This document shows positions 51,067-59,049 of a stretch of DNA of 64,000 nt, piece after piece. Source of the DNA: Hymenobacter coccineus (lineage in GTDB: Bacteria > Bacteroidota > Bacteroidia > Cytophagales > Hymenobacteraceae); assembly GCF_001816125.1 (NCBI RefSeq), contig NZ_MDZA01000415.1, positions 1-64,000 of the forward strand, given 5' to 3'. The notes under the pieces were generated by a model. The model was given only the letters and a program-made list of their open reading frames with translations. It searched no databases and was not told where the DNA came from. A program made the position numbers and the translations under genes. Within the stretch, counting starts at the first letter, position 1. Every line of letters begins with the position of its first letter.

Positions 51067-52344
51067 ATGTCCCACCCGTTTAAGGCCGTTAGCCTCTCGT
51101 TCAAAAAAGCCCCCCTCGCCATCCGCGAGCTGCTGGCCTTGGACGAAGCCGCTTGTCGCCGTTTTCTGAATGCGCTGCGCAACGAATTGGGTCTGTCCGA
51201 CCTGCTCGTGCTCAGCACCTGCAACCGCACCGAAGTATACTACGCGGCCGACGACGACCGCAGCCGCGAAATCATCCTCGCGCTGGGGGCCCTAAAAGGC
51301 CGCCCCGACGTGAGTAACTTCCTGCCGTATTTCGACTTGCTGACCGTGGCCGACGATGCCGTGCAGCACTTGTTCGACGTGGCCATGGGCCTCGATGCGC
51401 AGGTGGTGGGCGACTTGCAAATCAGCAACCAGGTGAAAATGGCCTACCAGTGGGCCGCTGACGCCGACGCTGCGGGCCCTTTCCTGCACCGCTTGCTGCA
51501 CACCATTTTCTTTACCAACAAGCGGGTGCAAACCGAAACGCGCTTCCGCGACGGAGCCGCGTCGATGAGCTACGCCACTGTGGAACTGGCCGAGGAGCTG
51601 ACCGCCGACGTAGCCAACCCCCGCGTGCTGGTGGTGGGCCTCGGTGAAATTGGGGCCGATGTGTGCCGCCACCTGGCTGGCAGCAAGGCCTTCGCCGGCG
51701 TCACGCTCTGCAACCGCACCCGCAGCAAGGCCGATGCATTGGCCGAAGAGTGCGGCGGCCTGAAAGTGGTCAACTTCGAGGACTTGACCGGGGCCCTGCG
51801 CGACGCCGACGTCATCATCTCGTCCATCAACCGCAGCGAGCCGTTCTTTACCCCCGAGCTGGTGCAGCACCTCGACGTGCTGAGCTTCAAGTTCTTCATC
51901 GACCTGAGCGTGCCGCGCAGCATTGCCCCCGACGTGGAGCTGGTGCCCGGCGTGCTGGTCTACAACGTCGACGCCATCCAGAGCAAAGCTTCCGCCGCCC
52001 TGGAAACCCGCTTGGCCGCCGTGCCCCAGGTGCGCGCCATCATCGCCGAGAGCATCGCTGGCATGCAGAGCTGGGCCAAAGAAATGATGGTTTCGCCCAT
52101 CATCCAGAAGGTGAAGGCCAGCCTGGAGCAGCTGCGCCTCGAAGAGTTGGACCGCTACCAGAAAAAAGCCACCCCCGCCGAAAGCAAGCTCCTCGACGAA
52201 GTGACCCGCTCGCTGATGCAAAAAGTGCTCAAGCAGCAGGTGCTGCACCTCAAGGCTGCCTGCCAGCGCGACGAAGCCGAGGCCGGCCAGCTAATGGAAC
52301 TGCTCAGCAACTTCTTCGACCTTGAGCGCCAGCCGGTCGCTTAG
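51067..52344 (+). CDS. hemA: Glutamyl-tRNA reductase
   Basis: 425-residue enzyme of the C5 haem pathway, reducing Glu-tRNA to glutamate-1-semialdehyde. The catalytic Cys is in VLSTCNRTEVYY near residue 50; the tRNA/substrate segment reads VVGDLQISNQVKMAYQWA (the usual Gly-Glu here is Gly-Asp), and the NADPH domain has VLVVGLGEIGADVCRHLA. A helical dimerisation domain ends the protein. ATG 51067 (MSHPFK) is preferred to 51040. It stands alone, ended by a strong terminator. Confidence 0.94.
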   Translation: MSHPFKAVSLSFKKAPLAIRELLALDEAACRRFLNALRNELGLSDLLVLSTCNRTEVYYAADDDRSREIILALGALKGRPDVSNFLPYFDLLTVADDAVQHLFDVAMGLDAQVVGDLQISNQVKMAYQWAADADAAGPFLHRLLHTIFFTNKRVQTETRFRDGAASMSYATVELAEELTADVANPRVLVVGLGEIGADVCRHLAGSKAFAGVTLCNRTRSKADALAEECGGLKVVNFEDLTGALRDADVIISSINRSEPFFTPELVQHLDVLSFKFFIDLSVPRSIAPDVELVPGVLVYNVDAIQSKASAALETRLAAVPQVRAIIAESIAGMQSWAKEMMVSPIIQKVKASLEQLRLEELDRYQKKATPAESKLLDEVTRSLMQKVLKQQVLHLKAACQRDEAEAGQLMELLSNFFDLERQPVA

Positions 52345-52371
52345 CCAGCCTTCCATAAAATAATTTGTAAA

Positions 52372-52408
52372 ACGCAAAAAGGCCGCCCGAAGGGTGGCCT
52401 TTTTGCGT
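52372..52408 (+). terminator. Rho-independent terminator of hemA
   Basis: Stem ACGCAAAAAGGCC paired with GGCCTTTTTGCGT around a short loop, 28 bases after the hemA stop; it also faces the convergent arsR-like gene and may serve both strands. Confidence 0.85.
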
Positions 52409-52428
52409 GGAAAAGTGAGCGGGTAGCG

Positions 52429-52749
52429 CTAAACTTTGCCCGAGTAGTCTTCCAGCGTATCGATAACTTTCAGCAGTTGAGGCACGGCCAGCGAGTAGTA
52501 AATCTTGGTGCCCACTTTAGTCGATTTCAGCACGCCCCGGTCTTTGAGGGTGATGAGGTGCTGCGAAGCAATGGCCTGCGGCAGGTCCAGCGCTTGGTAG
52601 ATGTCCGTGACGGACAGTTGGTTGTCTTTTCCCTTGCCTTTGCCGAGCAGGTCGACGATGGCCAGGCGTTTGGGGTGAGAGAGTACTTTTAGCATCGCCG
52701 CGGCGCGGTCGAGCTGCTGCGCTTCAACGCGCGAAAGAAGAGGTTTCAT
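52429..52749 (-). CDS. ArsR-family winged-helix transcriptional regulator
   Basis: 106-residue DNA-binding protein. The helix-turn-helix is ALDLPQAIASQHLITLKDRG near residues 53-72, preceded by LKVLSHPKRLAIVDLLGKGK and followed by the wing VLKSTKVGTKIYYSLAV. There are no conserved Cys residues for metal sensing, so it belongs to a non-metal subgroup with unknown signal. It is divergent from the mscS-like gene (about 215 bases), which might be its target; no operator was recognised. Confidence 0.9.
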   Translation of the reverse strand: MKPLLSRVEAQQLDRAAAMLKVLSHPKRLAIVDLLGKGKGKDNQLSVTDIYQALDLPQAIASQHLITLKDRGVLKSTKVGTKIYYSLAVPQLLKVIDTLEDYSGKV

Positions 52750-52965
52750 GCAGTAATTTAATGGGCCTATTTATTCTATTAATCTAGAATAAACCTTATA
52801 CAATATCTTCTGCCATATGGTTCAGGCATGAACAGGTATAACATTCGGGCTAGGCCTGGGCAAGCCCCGGCTGCGGGGCCCTCGCCGGCTCCCAAAACCA
52901 ACAGCCTCATGCCTTGGCCCGTACTAATGCCCAGCAGCGGTACAGTTTTCGCTTCGAAATAAAGT

Positions 52966-54078
52966 ATGGAAATACCTTCTTTTCTGCACCGCGAGGTGTT
53001 TGGCAACGAACTGATCGACTACGTGTGGGCCCTGGTGGTGCTGGTGCTGGGCGCAGGCCTGAACCGGCTGCTCTCGCGCTTGGTCAGCGCCGCGCTTTTT
53101 CGCCTTACCAAGCGCTACACTGCCGGCGTGAGCGAGACGGAGCTGCACGACCTGCTCATCCAACCCCTGAGCATCCTGCTGTTTTTGGTGACGTTTTACA
53201 TTGCCTTTGGCCTCATTCGCTATCCGCTGCCGCTCAAGGGCGTGCCCAGCGTTGATCCTTGGCCCAAGGTGGCGCTGCTGAGTCTGTTTCACCTGGGCGT
53301 GATTGTGGCCGTGGTGTGGGGCATTACGCGGCTCATCGATTTCGCGCTGCTGGTAGTGCAGCGCCGCGCCATTCTCAAAGCCGTGGGGGCCAACCGCCTC
53401 GACAGCCAATTCCTGCCTTTTGCCAAAGATTTGCTCAAGGTATTCGTGGGCGTTATTGGATTGCTGGTGGCCCTGGGCCAGGTATTTGGCGTGAACGTGA
53501 CGGCCCTGATTGGGGGCCTGGGCATTGGGGGCCTGGCCGTGGCTTTCGCCGCCAAGGAAAGCCTGGAAAACTTGCTCGCCTCGTTCACCATTTTTCTCGA
53601 CCAGCCCTTCGGCGTGGGCGACCTCGTGACGGCCGGCAATGTGAGCGGTACGGTAGAAAAGATTGGCTTCCGCAGCACCCGCCTGCGCACAGCCGAAAAA
53701 AGCTACCTCACCGTACCCAACAAGAGCATGATCGACAAGCCGTTGGATAACCTCTCGCTGCGCACCTCGCGCCGCGTGGGCTTCACGCTCGTCTTCGACC
53801 AGCGCACCACCAGCGCCCAGCTCCATGCCATCATCGATGGGTCCATTGCCGCCGTGCAGGCGCACCCGCTCGTGACGCAGGAGGTGCAAATGAAGTTTAA
53901 CGCCCTCACGCCCAACGGCAAAGAGGTAACTGTGCAGTACTTCATCGAAACCAGCAGCTACGACGAGTACCTCGACACGAAGGAGGAATTAAACTACTGT
54001 CTCGTGGAAGTAGTAGAAAAGGAAGGCGGCTTTTTTGCCAGCACCACCACCACTACCCTCGTAAAAGCCGGCGTGTAG
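52966..54078 (+). CDS. MscS-family mechanosensitive ion channel
   Basis: 370-residue membrane channel that would release solutes on hypo-osmotic shock. Four membrane segments lie in about 18-160, then the pore-lining TM3 region VTALIGGLGIGGLAVAFAAK and ESLENLLASFTIFLDQPFG, and the beta domain with VSGTVEKIGFRSTRLRTAEK and LTVPNKSMID, all typical. The C-terminal alpha/beta domain is short. ATG 52966. Ends with TAGGGCCCC. Confidence 0.93.
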   Translation: MEIPSFLHREVFGNELIDYVWALVVLVLGAGLNRLLSRLVSAALFRLTKRYTAGVSETELHDLLIQPLSILLFLVTFYIAFGLIRYPLPLKGVPSVDPWPKVALLSLFHLGVIVAVVWGITRLIDFALLVVQRRAILKAVGANRLDSQFLPFAKDLLKVFVGVIGLLVALGQVFGVNVTALIGGLGIGGLAVAFAAKESLENLLASFTIFLDQPFGVGDLVTAGNVSGTVEKIGFRSTRLRTAEKSYLTVPNKSMIDKPLDNLSLRTSRRVGFTLVFDQRTTSAQLHAIIDGSIAAVQAHPLVTQEVQMKFNALTPNGKEVTVQYFIETSSYDEYLDTKEELNYCLVEVVEKEGGFFASTTTTTLVKAGV

Positions 54079-54092
54079 GGCCCCAGGAAAAC

Positions 54093-54132
54093 AAAAAAAG
54101 CGGCCGCTCCTATTGGGGCGGCCGCTTTTTTT
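54093..54132 (+). terminator. Rho-independent terminator of the mscS-like gene
   Basis: Long stem with poly-A/poly-T ends around GCGGCCGC, loop TATT, 15 bases after the stop. Because both ends are homopolymeric it can also end the convergent TerB-like transcript. Confidence 0.88.
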
Positions 54133-54169
54133 ACGTCAGAAAATTTTAGGGCCTGGGGCCCCAAAGGCC

Positions 54170-55045
54170 CTAGCGGTTGCCGCCGAAGATGTTGCCGAGC
54201 ATGCTGCCCATGCCACCGCTTAGCAGGCCGCCAAGGCCGCTGCCGCCTGCGCTGGCCGGCTGCGAGTTAGGCTGGCCGCCCAACCCGCCCAAAACGGACA
54301 TCATCGAGCCCAGCCCGCCGCCACCAATGGCCGAGCCCTGGCCGCTGCCTTGGCCGCCGCCCATCACGCTGCCCAGCAGGCCGCCGAGCATGCCGCCCAT
54401 GCCGCCTTGCGTCGCACCGCCCAGCAGGCCGCCCATGCTGCCGCCCATCACGCTGCTCAGCAAGCCGCCGCCCGACGATTGGTTGCTGTTATTATTATTG
54501 CTGCCGCCCATGCGCGAGATTACCATCGGGGCGACCACGCCGAGCAGGCCCGCCATCAGGGCCCCTTTGGGGATGCCTACGCCGGAAAGCTTATCGCCAA
54601 TGCGGTCAAAAAAGCCTTCTTTGGCTGGGTCTTGCGGGTCGTGGGCCACGTTGGCGGCTTGGTCCACCACCGTTTCCAGGGTCTGCTTCTGGTCGGCGTT
54701 GATGCCAAGGTACGCGGCCATCTTGCTCACCATGGCCTCCTCGTCGTTAGAGTAGGCGCCATCGGCGCGGGCGAAGCTGATGAGGTCGGTAATGAGTGAG
54801 AAGCGTAAATCACTGTTTTTTAGCACGTCCAGGTTACTCTGGATGGTCTGGTTATTCGAGTCCTGGGAGGCCGCCAGCACCTGCTGCGCCGCGCCGTCCG
54901 ACAGGCCCGCCTGCTGGGCCAGGGCTTGCAAGAACTGGGTTTCGTTGTCCGAAGCCTGCCGGTCGGCCGTAGCTAGGCTGGCAATAGCGCTCAAATAGGC
55001 GGTTTTTTCGGCTTCCGAGTAATTTTTTAAGAGTTGCGTGTCCAT
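54170..55045 (-). CDS. TerB-like protein with Gly/Met/Ser-rich tail
   Basis: 291 residues. The first half is a helical TerB/DUF533-like domain (AIASLATADRQASDNETQFL, LISFARADGAYSNDEEAMVS, KMAAYLGINADQKQTLETVV) with EF-hand-like acidic patches. After a hydrophobic stretch (GALMAGLLGVVAPMVIS) there is a low-complexity tail of about 110 residues rich in Gly, Ser, Met and Leu (GGMGGMLGGLLGSVMGGG). The tail type recalls membrane-associated DUF533/YebE proteins. The role is unknown. ATG 55045 (MDTQLLKN) is chosen over the frame start at 55279. Confidence 0.72.
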   Translation of the reverse strand: MDTQLLKNYSEAEKTAYLSAIASLATADRQASDNETQFLQALAQQAGLSDGAAQQVLAASQDSNNQTIQSNLDVLKNSDLRFSLITDLISFARADGAYSNDEEAMVSKMAAYLGINADQKQTLETVVDQAANVAHDPQDPAKEGFFDRIGDKLSGVGIPKGALMAGLLGVVAPMVISRMGGSNNNNSNQSSGGGLLSSVMGGSMGGLLGGATQGGMGGMLGGLLGSVMGGGQGSGQGSAIGGGGLGSMMSVLGGLGGQPNSQPASAGGSGLGGLLSGGMGSMLGNIFGGNR

Positions 55046-55232
55046 GGGTGGTGAAAGGAAGGAGGTGGGCAGAATTGCCAGGTCCTTGAACGCAAGCGGG
55101 CGAATTACGTTTTGAGGCCCGTTCTTAGTCCGATTGAGTAAAAAAATCGTGAAATTTATCTGGCTGAAAATAAATTGGTTGACTAGCCTTTTCTGCTTTT
55201 TGGCCCCAGAATAGGGCCCCAGGGCCGTTGTG

Positions 55233-55266
55233 GTTTGGGCCGGGTAAATAAAATTCCCCATCTTTG
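55233..55266 (+). promoter_or_regulatory. Probable promoter of the tRNA-Val pair
   Basis: TTTG at about 55234-55237 and CATCTTTG at 55259-55266 (consensus TAnnTTTG with CA for TA), 21 bases apart, lie just before the first tRNA. Distance and motif pair fit the Bacteroidota -33/-7 promoter. Confidence 0.5.
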
Positions 55267-55287
55267 CAGTCCCAAACAAAATATCCC

Positions 55288-55362
55288 GGGAGATTAGCTC
55301 AGCTGGTTCAGAGCATCTGCCTTACAAGCAGAGGGTCACTGGTTCGAACCCAGTATCTCCCA
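55288..55362 (+). tRNA. tRNA-Val (anticodon TAC)
   Basis: 75-nt cloverleaf: acceptor GGGAGAT pairs with ATCTCCC, D stem GCTC/GAGC, anticodon stem TCTGC/GCAGA with loop CTTACAA (anticodon TAC, reads GUA and relatives), T arm ACTGG-TTCGAAC-CCAGT. The discriminator is A. CCA is not complete in the DNA (it reads ACCCC after the stem), so it would be added. Confidence 0.95.
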
Positions 55363-55409
55363 CCCCGGCCGCTTCGGCGGCCCCCCCCGCCCCCCCGGCG
55401 GTTTTTTCT

Positions 55410-55487
55410 GGGAGGTTAGCTCAGTTGGTTTAGAGCGCTTGCTTCACACGCCAGAGGTCGAAGGTTCGAATCCTTTACTTCCCACCA
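55410..55487 (+). tRNA. tRNA-Val (anticodon CAC)
   Basis: 77 to 78-nt cloverleaf with acceptor GGGAGGT/ACTTCCC, D stem GCTC/GAGC, loop TTCACAC giving anticodon CAC (reads GUG), and a T arm of AAGG-type with TTCGAAT; the CCA end is encoded. The anticodon stem CTTGC/GCCAG contains one mismatched T-C pair, where a GCAAG partner would be perfect. It lies 47 bases after the first tRNA-Val, past a C-rich spacer. Confidence 0.9.
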
Positions 55488-55567
55488 GTTACTGAAACGC
55501 CCACTTGGCCCCCCGGCCGGGTGGGCGTTTTGCTTGGGGCCCCGGGCCCATCTTTTACTTTTACCTC

Positions 55568-56749
55568 ATGAGCTACACCCTGCACGAAGTTAATTCGCCG
55601 GCCCGCCACCGGCAGTTTCTGGCGGTACCGCAGCGCCTGCACGGCTACCGCCCGCAGTACATCGGCCCGCTCGACAACGAAATTGAGGTCGTGTTTGACC
55701 CCCAGAAAAACCCCAACCTGGCCACCGGCGAGGCCATCCGCTGGGTGCTGCTCGATGCCGAGGGCATTGCCGTGGGCCGAGTGGCCGCCTTCCTCAACCG
55801 CGAGGCCGTGGACGTGAAAAACCCCGACCTGCCCACCGGTGGCCTGGGCTTTTTTGAGGCCCCCAACGACCCCGCGGCGGCCCGCCACCTCTTCGACGCG
55901 GGCCGTGCCTGGCTGGCGGCCCGCGGCATGCAGGCCATGGACGGCCCCATTAACTTCGGCGAGCGCGACCGGTTTTGGGGCGTGCTGATTGACGGCTTTG
56001 AGTGGGAGCCCAACTACGGCATGTTCTGGCACCCGCCTTACTACCAGCAACTGTTTGAGGATTACGGGTTTCAGGTGTATTTTAAGCAGTACACCTGCGC
56101 CCGCCCAGTGCTGACGGAGCTGCACCCCAGCTTTGCCCAGCGCCTGGAGAAGTTTGAAGCCGACGCGCGCTACCGCTTCGACTACGGCCGCAAGGCCGAC
56201 CCTGAGAAGCTGGCCCAGGATTTCCACCACGTGTACAACCTGGCCTGGGGCCGCCACGCGGGCGTGAAGCCCATGAACCTTGACCAGGCCCGTGACTTGG
56301 TGCGCGAGATGAAGCCGGTGCTCGATGAGCGCCTGTTAGCCTTCGCGTACTGCGACGACGAGCCAGTAGCTTTCTTCCTTAGCTTGCCCGAGCTGAACCA
56401 GATTTTCAAGCACGTAGGCCGCCGGCTCGACCTGCTGGGCAAGGTGCGCTTCCTGTGGCAGCAGTGGCGCTACGGCCGCAGCCACGACAAGAAAATGCTC
56501 GGCATCATCTATGGCGTAGTACCCGCCCATCAGGGCACCGGCCTCGACTCAGCGCTAATTCTGGATGCGCAAAAGCGGTTCATCTCAGGTGGCTACACCG
56601 ATATTGAGATGAACTGGATTGGCGACTTCAACCCGCGGATGCTGGTGACCACGCGTTCCATCGGCGCCAAAATCCGCAAAACCCACGCCACCTACCGCTT
56701 TCTTTTCGACCGCGACCGGCCCTTCGAGCGCAGCCCCATCATCCGCTAA
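55568..56749 (+). CDS. GNAT-like N-acetyltransferase domain protein
   Basis: 393-residue protein of a long GNAT-like family. The N-terminal region (MSYTLHEVNSPARHRQFLAV, PLDNEIEVVFDPQKNPNLA) and AMDGPINFGERDRFWGVLID are conserved in Bacteroidota homologues; the acetyl-CoA-binding strand-loop is MLGIIYGVVPAHQGTGLDSA near residue 320 and EMNWIGDFNPRMLVTTRSIG follows. The substrate is not known. ATG 55568 is chosen over 55505. Its last 165 bases overlap the open frame of the convergent coaE. Confidence 0.82.
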   Translation: MSYTLHEVNSPARHRQFLAVPQRLHGYRPQYIGPLDNEIEVVFDPQKNPNLATGEAIRWVLLDAEGIAVGRVAAFLNREAVDVKNPDLPTGGLGFFEAPNDPAAARHLFDAGRAWLAARGMQAMDGPINFGERDRFWGVLIDGFEWEPNYGMFWHPPYYQQLFEDYGFQVYFKQYTCARPVLTELHPSFAQRLEKFEADARYRFDYGRKADPEKLAQDFHHVYNLAWGRHAGVKPMNLDQARDLVREMKPVLDERLLAFAYCDDEPVAFFLSLPELNQIFKHVGRRLDLLGKVRFLWQQWRYGRSHDKKMLGIIYGVVPAHQGTGLDSALILDAQKRFISGGYTDIEMNWIGDFNPRMLVTTRSIGAKIRKTHATYRFLFDRDRPFERSPIIR

Positions 56750-57382
56750 AGCCGCGCCTGGGGCCCCAGCTACCCGGCCGCTGGCCCCCAGCGCCCGTAG
56801 CTGCGCATCGAGGGCCAGCACCTGGGGCAGCACCAGCTGCACGTCGTCGTTGTGCACCACGTAGTCGGCGCGCTGCTGGCGCTCGTCTTCGCTCAATTGC
56901 TTGCCGATGATGGCCTGCACGTCAGCGGCGGTGCGGTGGGGGTCGCGGCGCAGCACGCGGGCTTCGCGCACGGCCAGCGGCGCGGCCACGGTGATGATGC
57001 GGTCGAGCGTTTTATAGGCCCCCGACTCGAAGAGCAGCGCGGCTTCCTTGAGGAGGTAGGGGGCCCCGGCGGCCTGCTGCGCGGCGGCCCAGCGGGCAAA
57101 ATCGTCGCCCACCCGCGGGTGCACCAGCGCGTTGAGCTGCGCCAGTTGCGCGGGGTCGGCAAACACGGTGCGGGCCAGCGCGGGGCGATTGAGCTGCCCG
57201 GCGGCGGTGTACGTATCGGGTCCAAAGGCGCTTAGCAACTGCTCGCGCAGCTGCGCATCGTGCTCCATCACCCAGCGGGCGCGCTGGTCGGAGTCGTACA
57301 GCGGAATGCCCAGCAGGCCGAATACGCGGCTCACTACGCTCTTGCCCGACCCAATGCCGCCGGTGATGCCAATGCGTACCAT
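56585..57382 (-). CDS. coaE: Dephospho-CoA kinase, C-terminal end in doubt
   Basis: Catalyses the last step of coenzyme A synthesis. The P-loop GITGGIGSGKS is at the very start, followed by YDSDQRARWVME, the lid region EAALLFESGAYKTLDRIITV and RVLRRDPHRTAADVQAIIGK. The enzyme normally ends near residue 195-205; here the frame continues 65 codons further, antisense to the GNAT gene. Adding or removing one base in the G/C run at 56783-56789 would give a normal stop within about 15 residues, so the tail is probably artefact. ATG 57382 is used. Last gene of the nusB-coaE run. Confidence 0.88.
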   Translation of the reverse strand: MVRIGITGGIGSGKSVVSRVFGLLGIPLYDSDQRARWVMEHDAQLREQLLSAFGPDTYTAAGQLNRPALARTVFADPAQLAQLNALVHPRVGDDFARWAAAQQAAGAPYLLKEAALLFESGAYKTLDRIITVAAPLAVREARVLRRDPHRTAADVQAIIGKQLSEDERQQRADYVVHNDDVQLVLPQVLALDAQLRALGASGRVAGAPGAALADDGAALEGPVAVEKKAVGGVGFADFGADGTRGHQHPRVEVANPVHLNIGVAT

Positions 57383-57420
57383 GTGCAATGTGAATATTGG
57401 TGGATGGCGCGGGGGCCAGA

Positions 57421-58107
57421 TTAGCGGGCCCGCAGCTCGGCGCGCACTTGGGTGGCGGCCGGCTGCACCAGCGCGGGGGCCCGCACCGGCAGCTGCGCCG
57501 CGCCGGGGCCCGTGCCGGCGGGTAAGGCCACGGGGTAGGGGCTGGGCAGGCGCGCCACCACGCTGGCGGGGCCCCTAAACGTGAGGTGGGAGGGCTCGAA
57601 GCGCGCTGTATAGACCAGCGCACGGCCCGAATCGGGCGCGGCCAGCGTCAGCGGGAGCCGCCGGGTGGCGTAGCGGTCGAAGGTCAGGCGCAGGGTGTCG
57701 CTGGCCCATTCGTCTACTTGCAGGCCCTCCAGGGCCCGCTGGAGGCTGTGCTGCCAGGTGCTGGCCGACAGGTAGCGGGTGCCGGGGCGGGGCACCGGGT
57801 GCAGCTCGGCCGGGCGCAGGCCCATGCCGAGGTTGGCCCGTAGCAGGCGCCAGCCCTGGCCTGTGACTACTACCGGCACGGCGGCCGGTAGGGGCCGCAG
57901 CGATACGTAGCGGGTGGTATCGTAGTACCAAGCCAAGGGGCACATTAGGCGGGTGCTGTAGGTTTTGTTCAGGGCGTTCATCTGCCAGAACAGGCCCGCG
58001 GCCAGCAAGCACACAGCCGCGGCCCGGTAAAACACGGGCTCCTGGCTGATGAACGGATGCACCAGCCACCGGCCCAGTTGGCCGGCCCGCGCCCAGGGCC
58101 CCAGCAC
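57421..58107 (-). CDS. YbbR-like domain protein
   Basis: 228-residue membrane-anchored protein with YbbR-type beta domains. One membrane segment (VFYRAAAVCLLAAGLFWQMN) is followed by NKTYSTRLMCPLAWYYDTTR and repeating strands (VPVVVTGQGWRLLRANLG, HLTFRGPASVVARLPSPYPV). In this position between yajC and coaE the family is common in Bacteroidota; the function is unknown. The start is GTG 58107, which lies 3 bases after the yajC TAG, so translation is probably coupled. Confidence 0.8.
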   Translation of the reverse strand: MLGPWARAGQLGRWLVHPFISQEPVFYRAAAVCLLAAGLFWQMNALNKTYSTRLMCPLAWYYDTTRYVSLRPLPAAVPVVVTGQGWRLLRANLGMGLRPAELHPVPRPGTRYLSASTWQHSLQRALEGLQVDEWASDTLRLTFDRYATRRLPLTLAAPDSGRALVYTARFEPSHLTFRGPASVVARLPSPYPVALPAGTGPGAAQLPVRAPALVQPAATQVRAELRAR

Positions 58108-58110
58108 GGC

Positions 58111-58425
58111 CTATACGGCGGCGTCGACCGCCTTAGTGCCTACTTCACGGGCGATGGCTGAGCGGTCGAAGCGCAGCTTCACGCCGCGGTCTACCTCCAC
58201 CACCACCGTCTCGTCGGTCAGCTCAATCACCAGCCCGTGCAGGCCGCCGATGGTGACGATGCGCGCGCCCTTGGCCAAGGCCTGCCGGAACTTCTTGGTA
58301 TCGGCCGAGCGCTTTTGCTGGGGCCGGATCATGAAGAAATACACCACCGCCGCAATGGCAATCGGGAACAGGAACTGGGTGTAATCGGCCGGGGCGGCTT
58401 GCAGCAACAGGGTCAGAAACGTCAT
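58111..58425 (-). CDS. yajC: Preprotein translocase subunit YajC
   Basis: 104-residue small membrane protein of the SecDF-YajC complex. The single membrane segment (FLFPIAIAAVVYFFMIRPQQ) is followed by KRSADTKKFRQALAKGARIV and VTIGGLHGLVIELTDETVVV, all standard. ATG 58425, 22 bases after the DUF1573 gene. Confidence 0.93.
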   Translation of the reverse strand: MTFLTLLLQAAPADYTQFLFPIAIAAVVYFFMIRPQQKRSADTKKFRQALAKGARIVTIGGLHGLVIELTDETVVVEVDRGVKLRFDRSAIAREVGTKAVDAAV

Positions 58426-58447
58426 AAAACGGGGCGAAAAGGCGGGG

Positions 58448-58957
58448 TTACTTGGCGGCGGTGGCGTCGGTCAGCACGTTGCCCTTGATGGTGATGGTGG
58501 TGATGCTGGGCTGGGTGTTGGCCCGCACGTTCACCTGCTTGCTGATGAGGCCTTGCTTGCCCTGGCTATCAAACTGCACTTCCAGGGTGCCCTTAGCGCC
58601 GGGCGCAATGGGCTCCTTGGTCCAGTTGGGGGTAGTGCAGCCGCACGAGGCGGTAGCATCGGCAATGAGCAGCGGCGACTTGCCCGTGTTGGTAAACTCG
58701 AAGGTGTGGTGCACCTTGCTGTTGGCCGCAATGTCTTTGAAATCAAACTCCTGCTCGGCAAAAGCCATTACTGGGGCGTTGGGGTTCGGGATTTGGCTTT
58801 CCCCCACCACGTTGGGGTTGTCCACGGTGGGGTTGGCGGTGGCGTCGGCGGCCTGGTTGGCGGCGGCGTTCATGCCTTGGGTACCCACGTCGGCGCCTTT
58901 GTCGCTATTGCAGGCGGCCAGCAACAGGGCCCCGGCCAAGAAGGAAGTAATTTTCAT
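58448..58957 (-). CDS. DUF1573 lipoprotein
   Basis: 169-residue exported protein. The lipobox (FLAGALLLAACNS) is followed by an Asn/Ala-rich linker and a DUF1573 beta-sandwich (APVMAFAEQEFDFKDIAANS, HHTFEFTNTGKSPLLIADAT, SCGCTTPNWTKEPIAPGAKG) with the conserved CGC motif. Usually found next to yajC in this phylum; function unknown. Its ATG at 58957 abuts an inverted repeat. Confidence 0.88.
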   Translation of the reverse strand: MKITSFLAGALLLAACNSDKGADVGTQGMNAAANQAADATANPTVDNPNVVGESQIPNPNAPVMAFAEQEFDFKDIAANSKVHHTFEFTNTGKSPLLIADATASCGCTTPNWTKEPIAPGAKGTLEVQFDSQGKQGLISKQVNVRANTQPSITTITIKGNVLTDATAAK

Positions 58958-59046
58958 TTTAGTTGTCAGTGGTTCGTTGCCAGTTGTCAGTCATTGGTTC
59001 TTATCACATCAGAACAATGCTGACAATGAACAACTGACAACTAAAA
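58958..59046. repeat. Inverted repeat with 7-nt words between icd and the DUF1573 gene
   Basis: Arms 58958-59001 and 59011-59046 are inverted copies; the left is about one word longer. Words of 7 nt are visible (AGTTGTC, AGTGGTT, CGTTGCC, AGTTGTC). The left arm starts on the base after the DUF1573 ATG (reading plus), and the right arm ends three bases from the icd stop. Confidence 0.75.
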
Positions 59047-59049
59047 ATC

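Noticed and set aside
54330-54480. DNA repeats near the mscS-like gene as a mobile element
   Set aside because: They encode the Gly/Met-rich tail of the TerB-like protein and have no terminal repeats.
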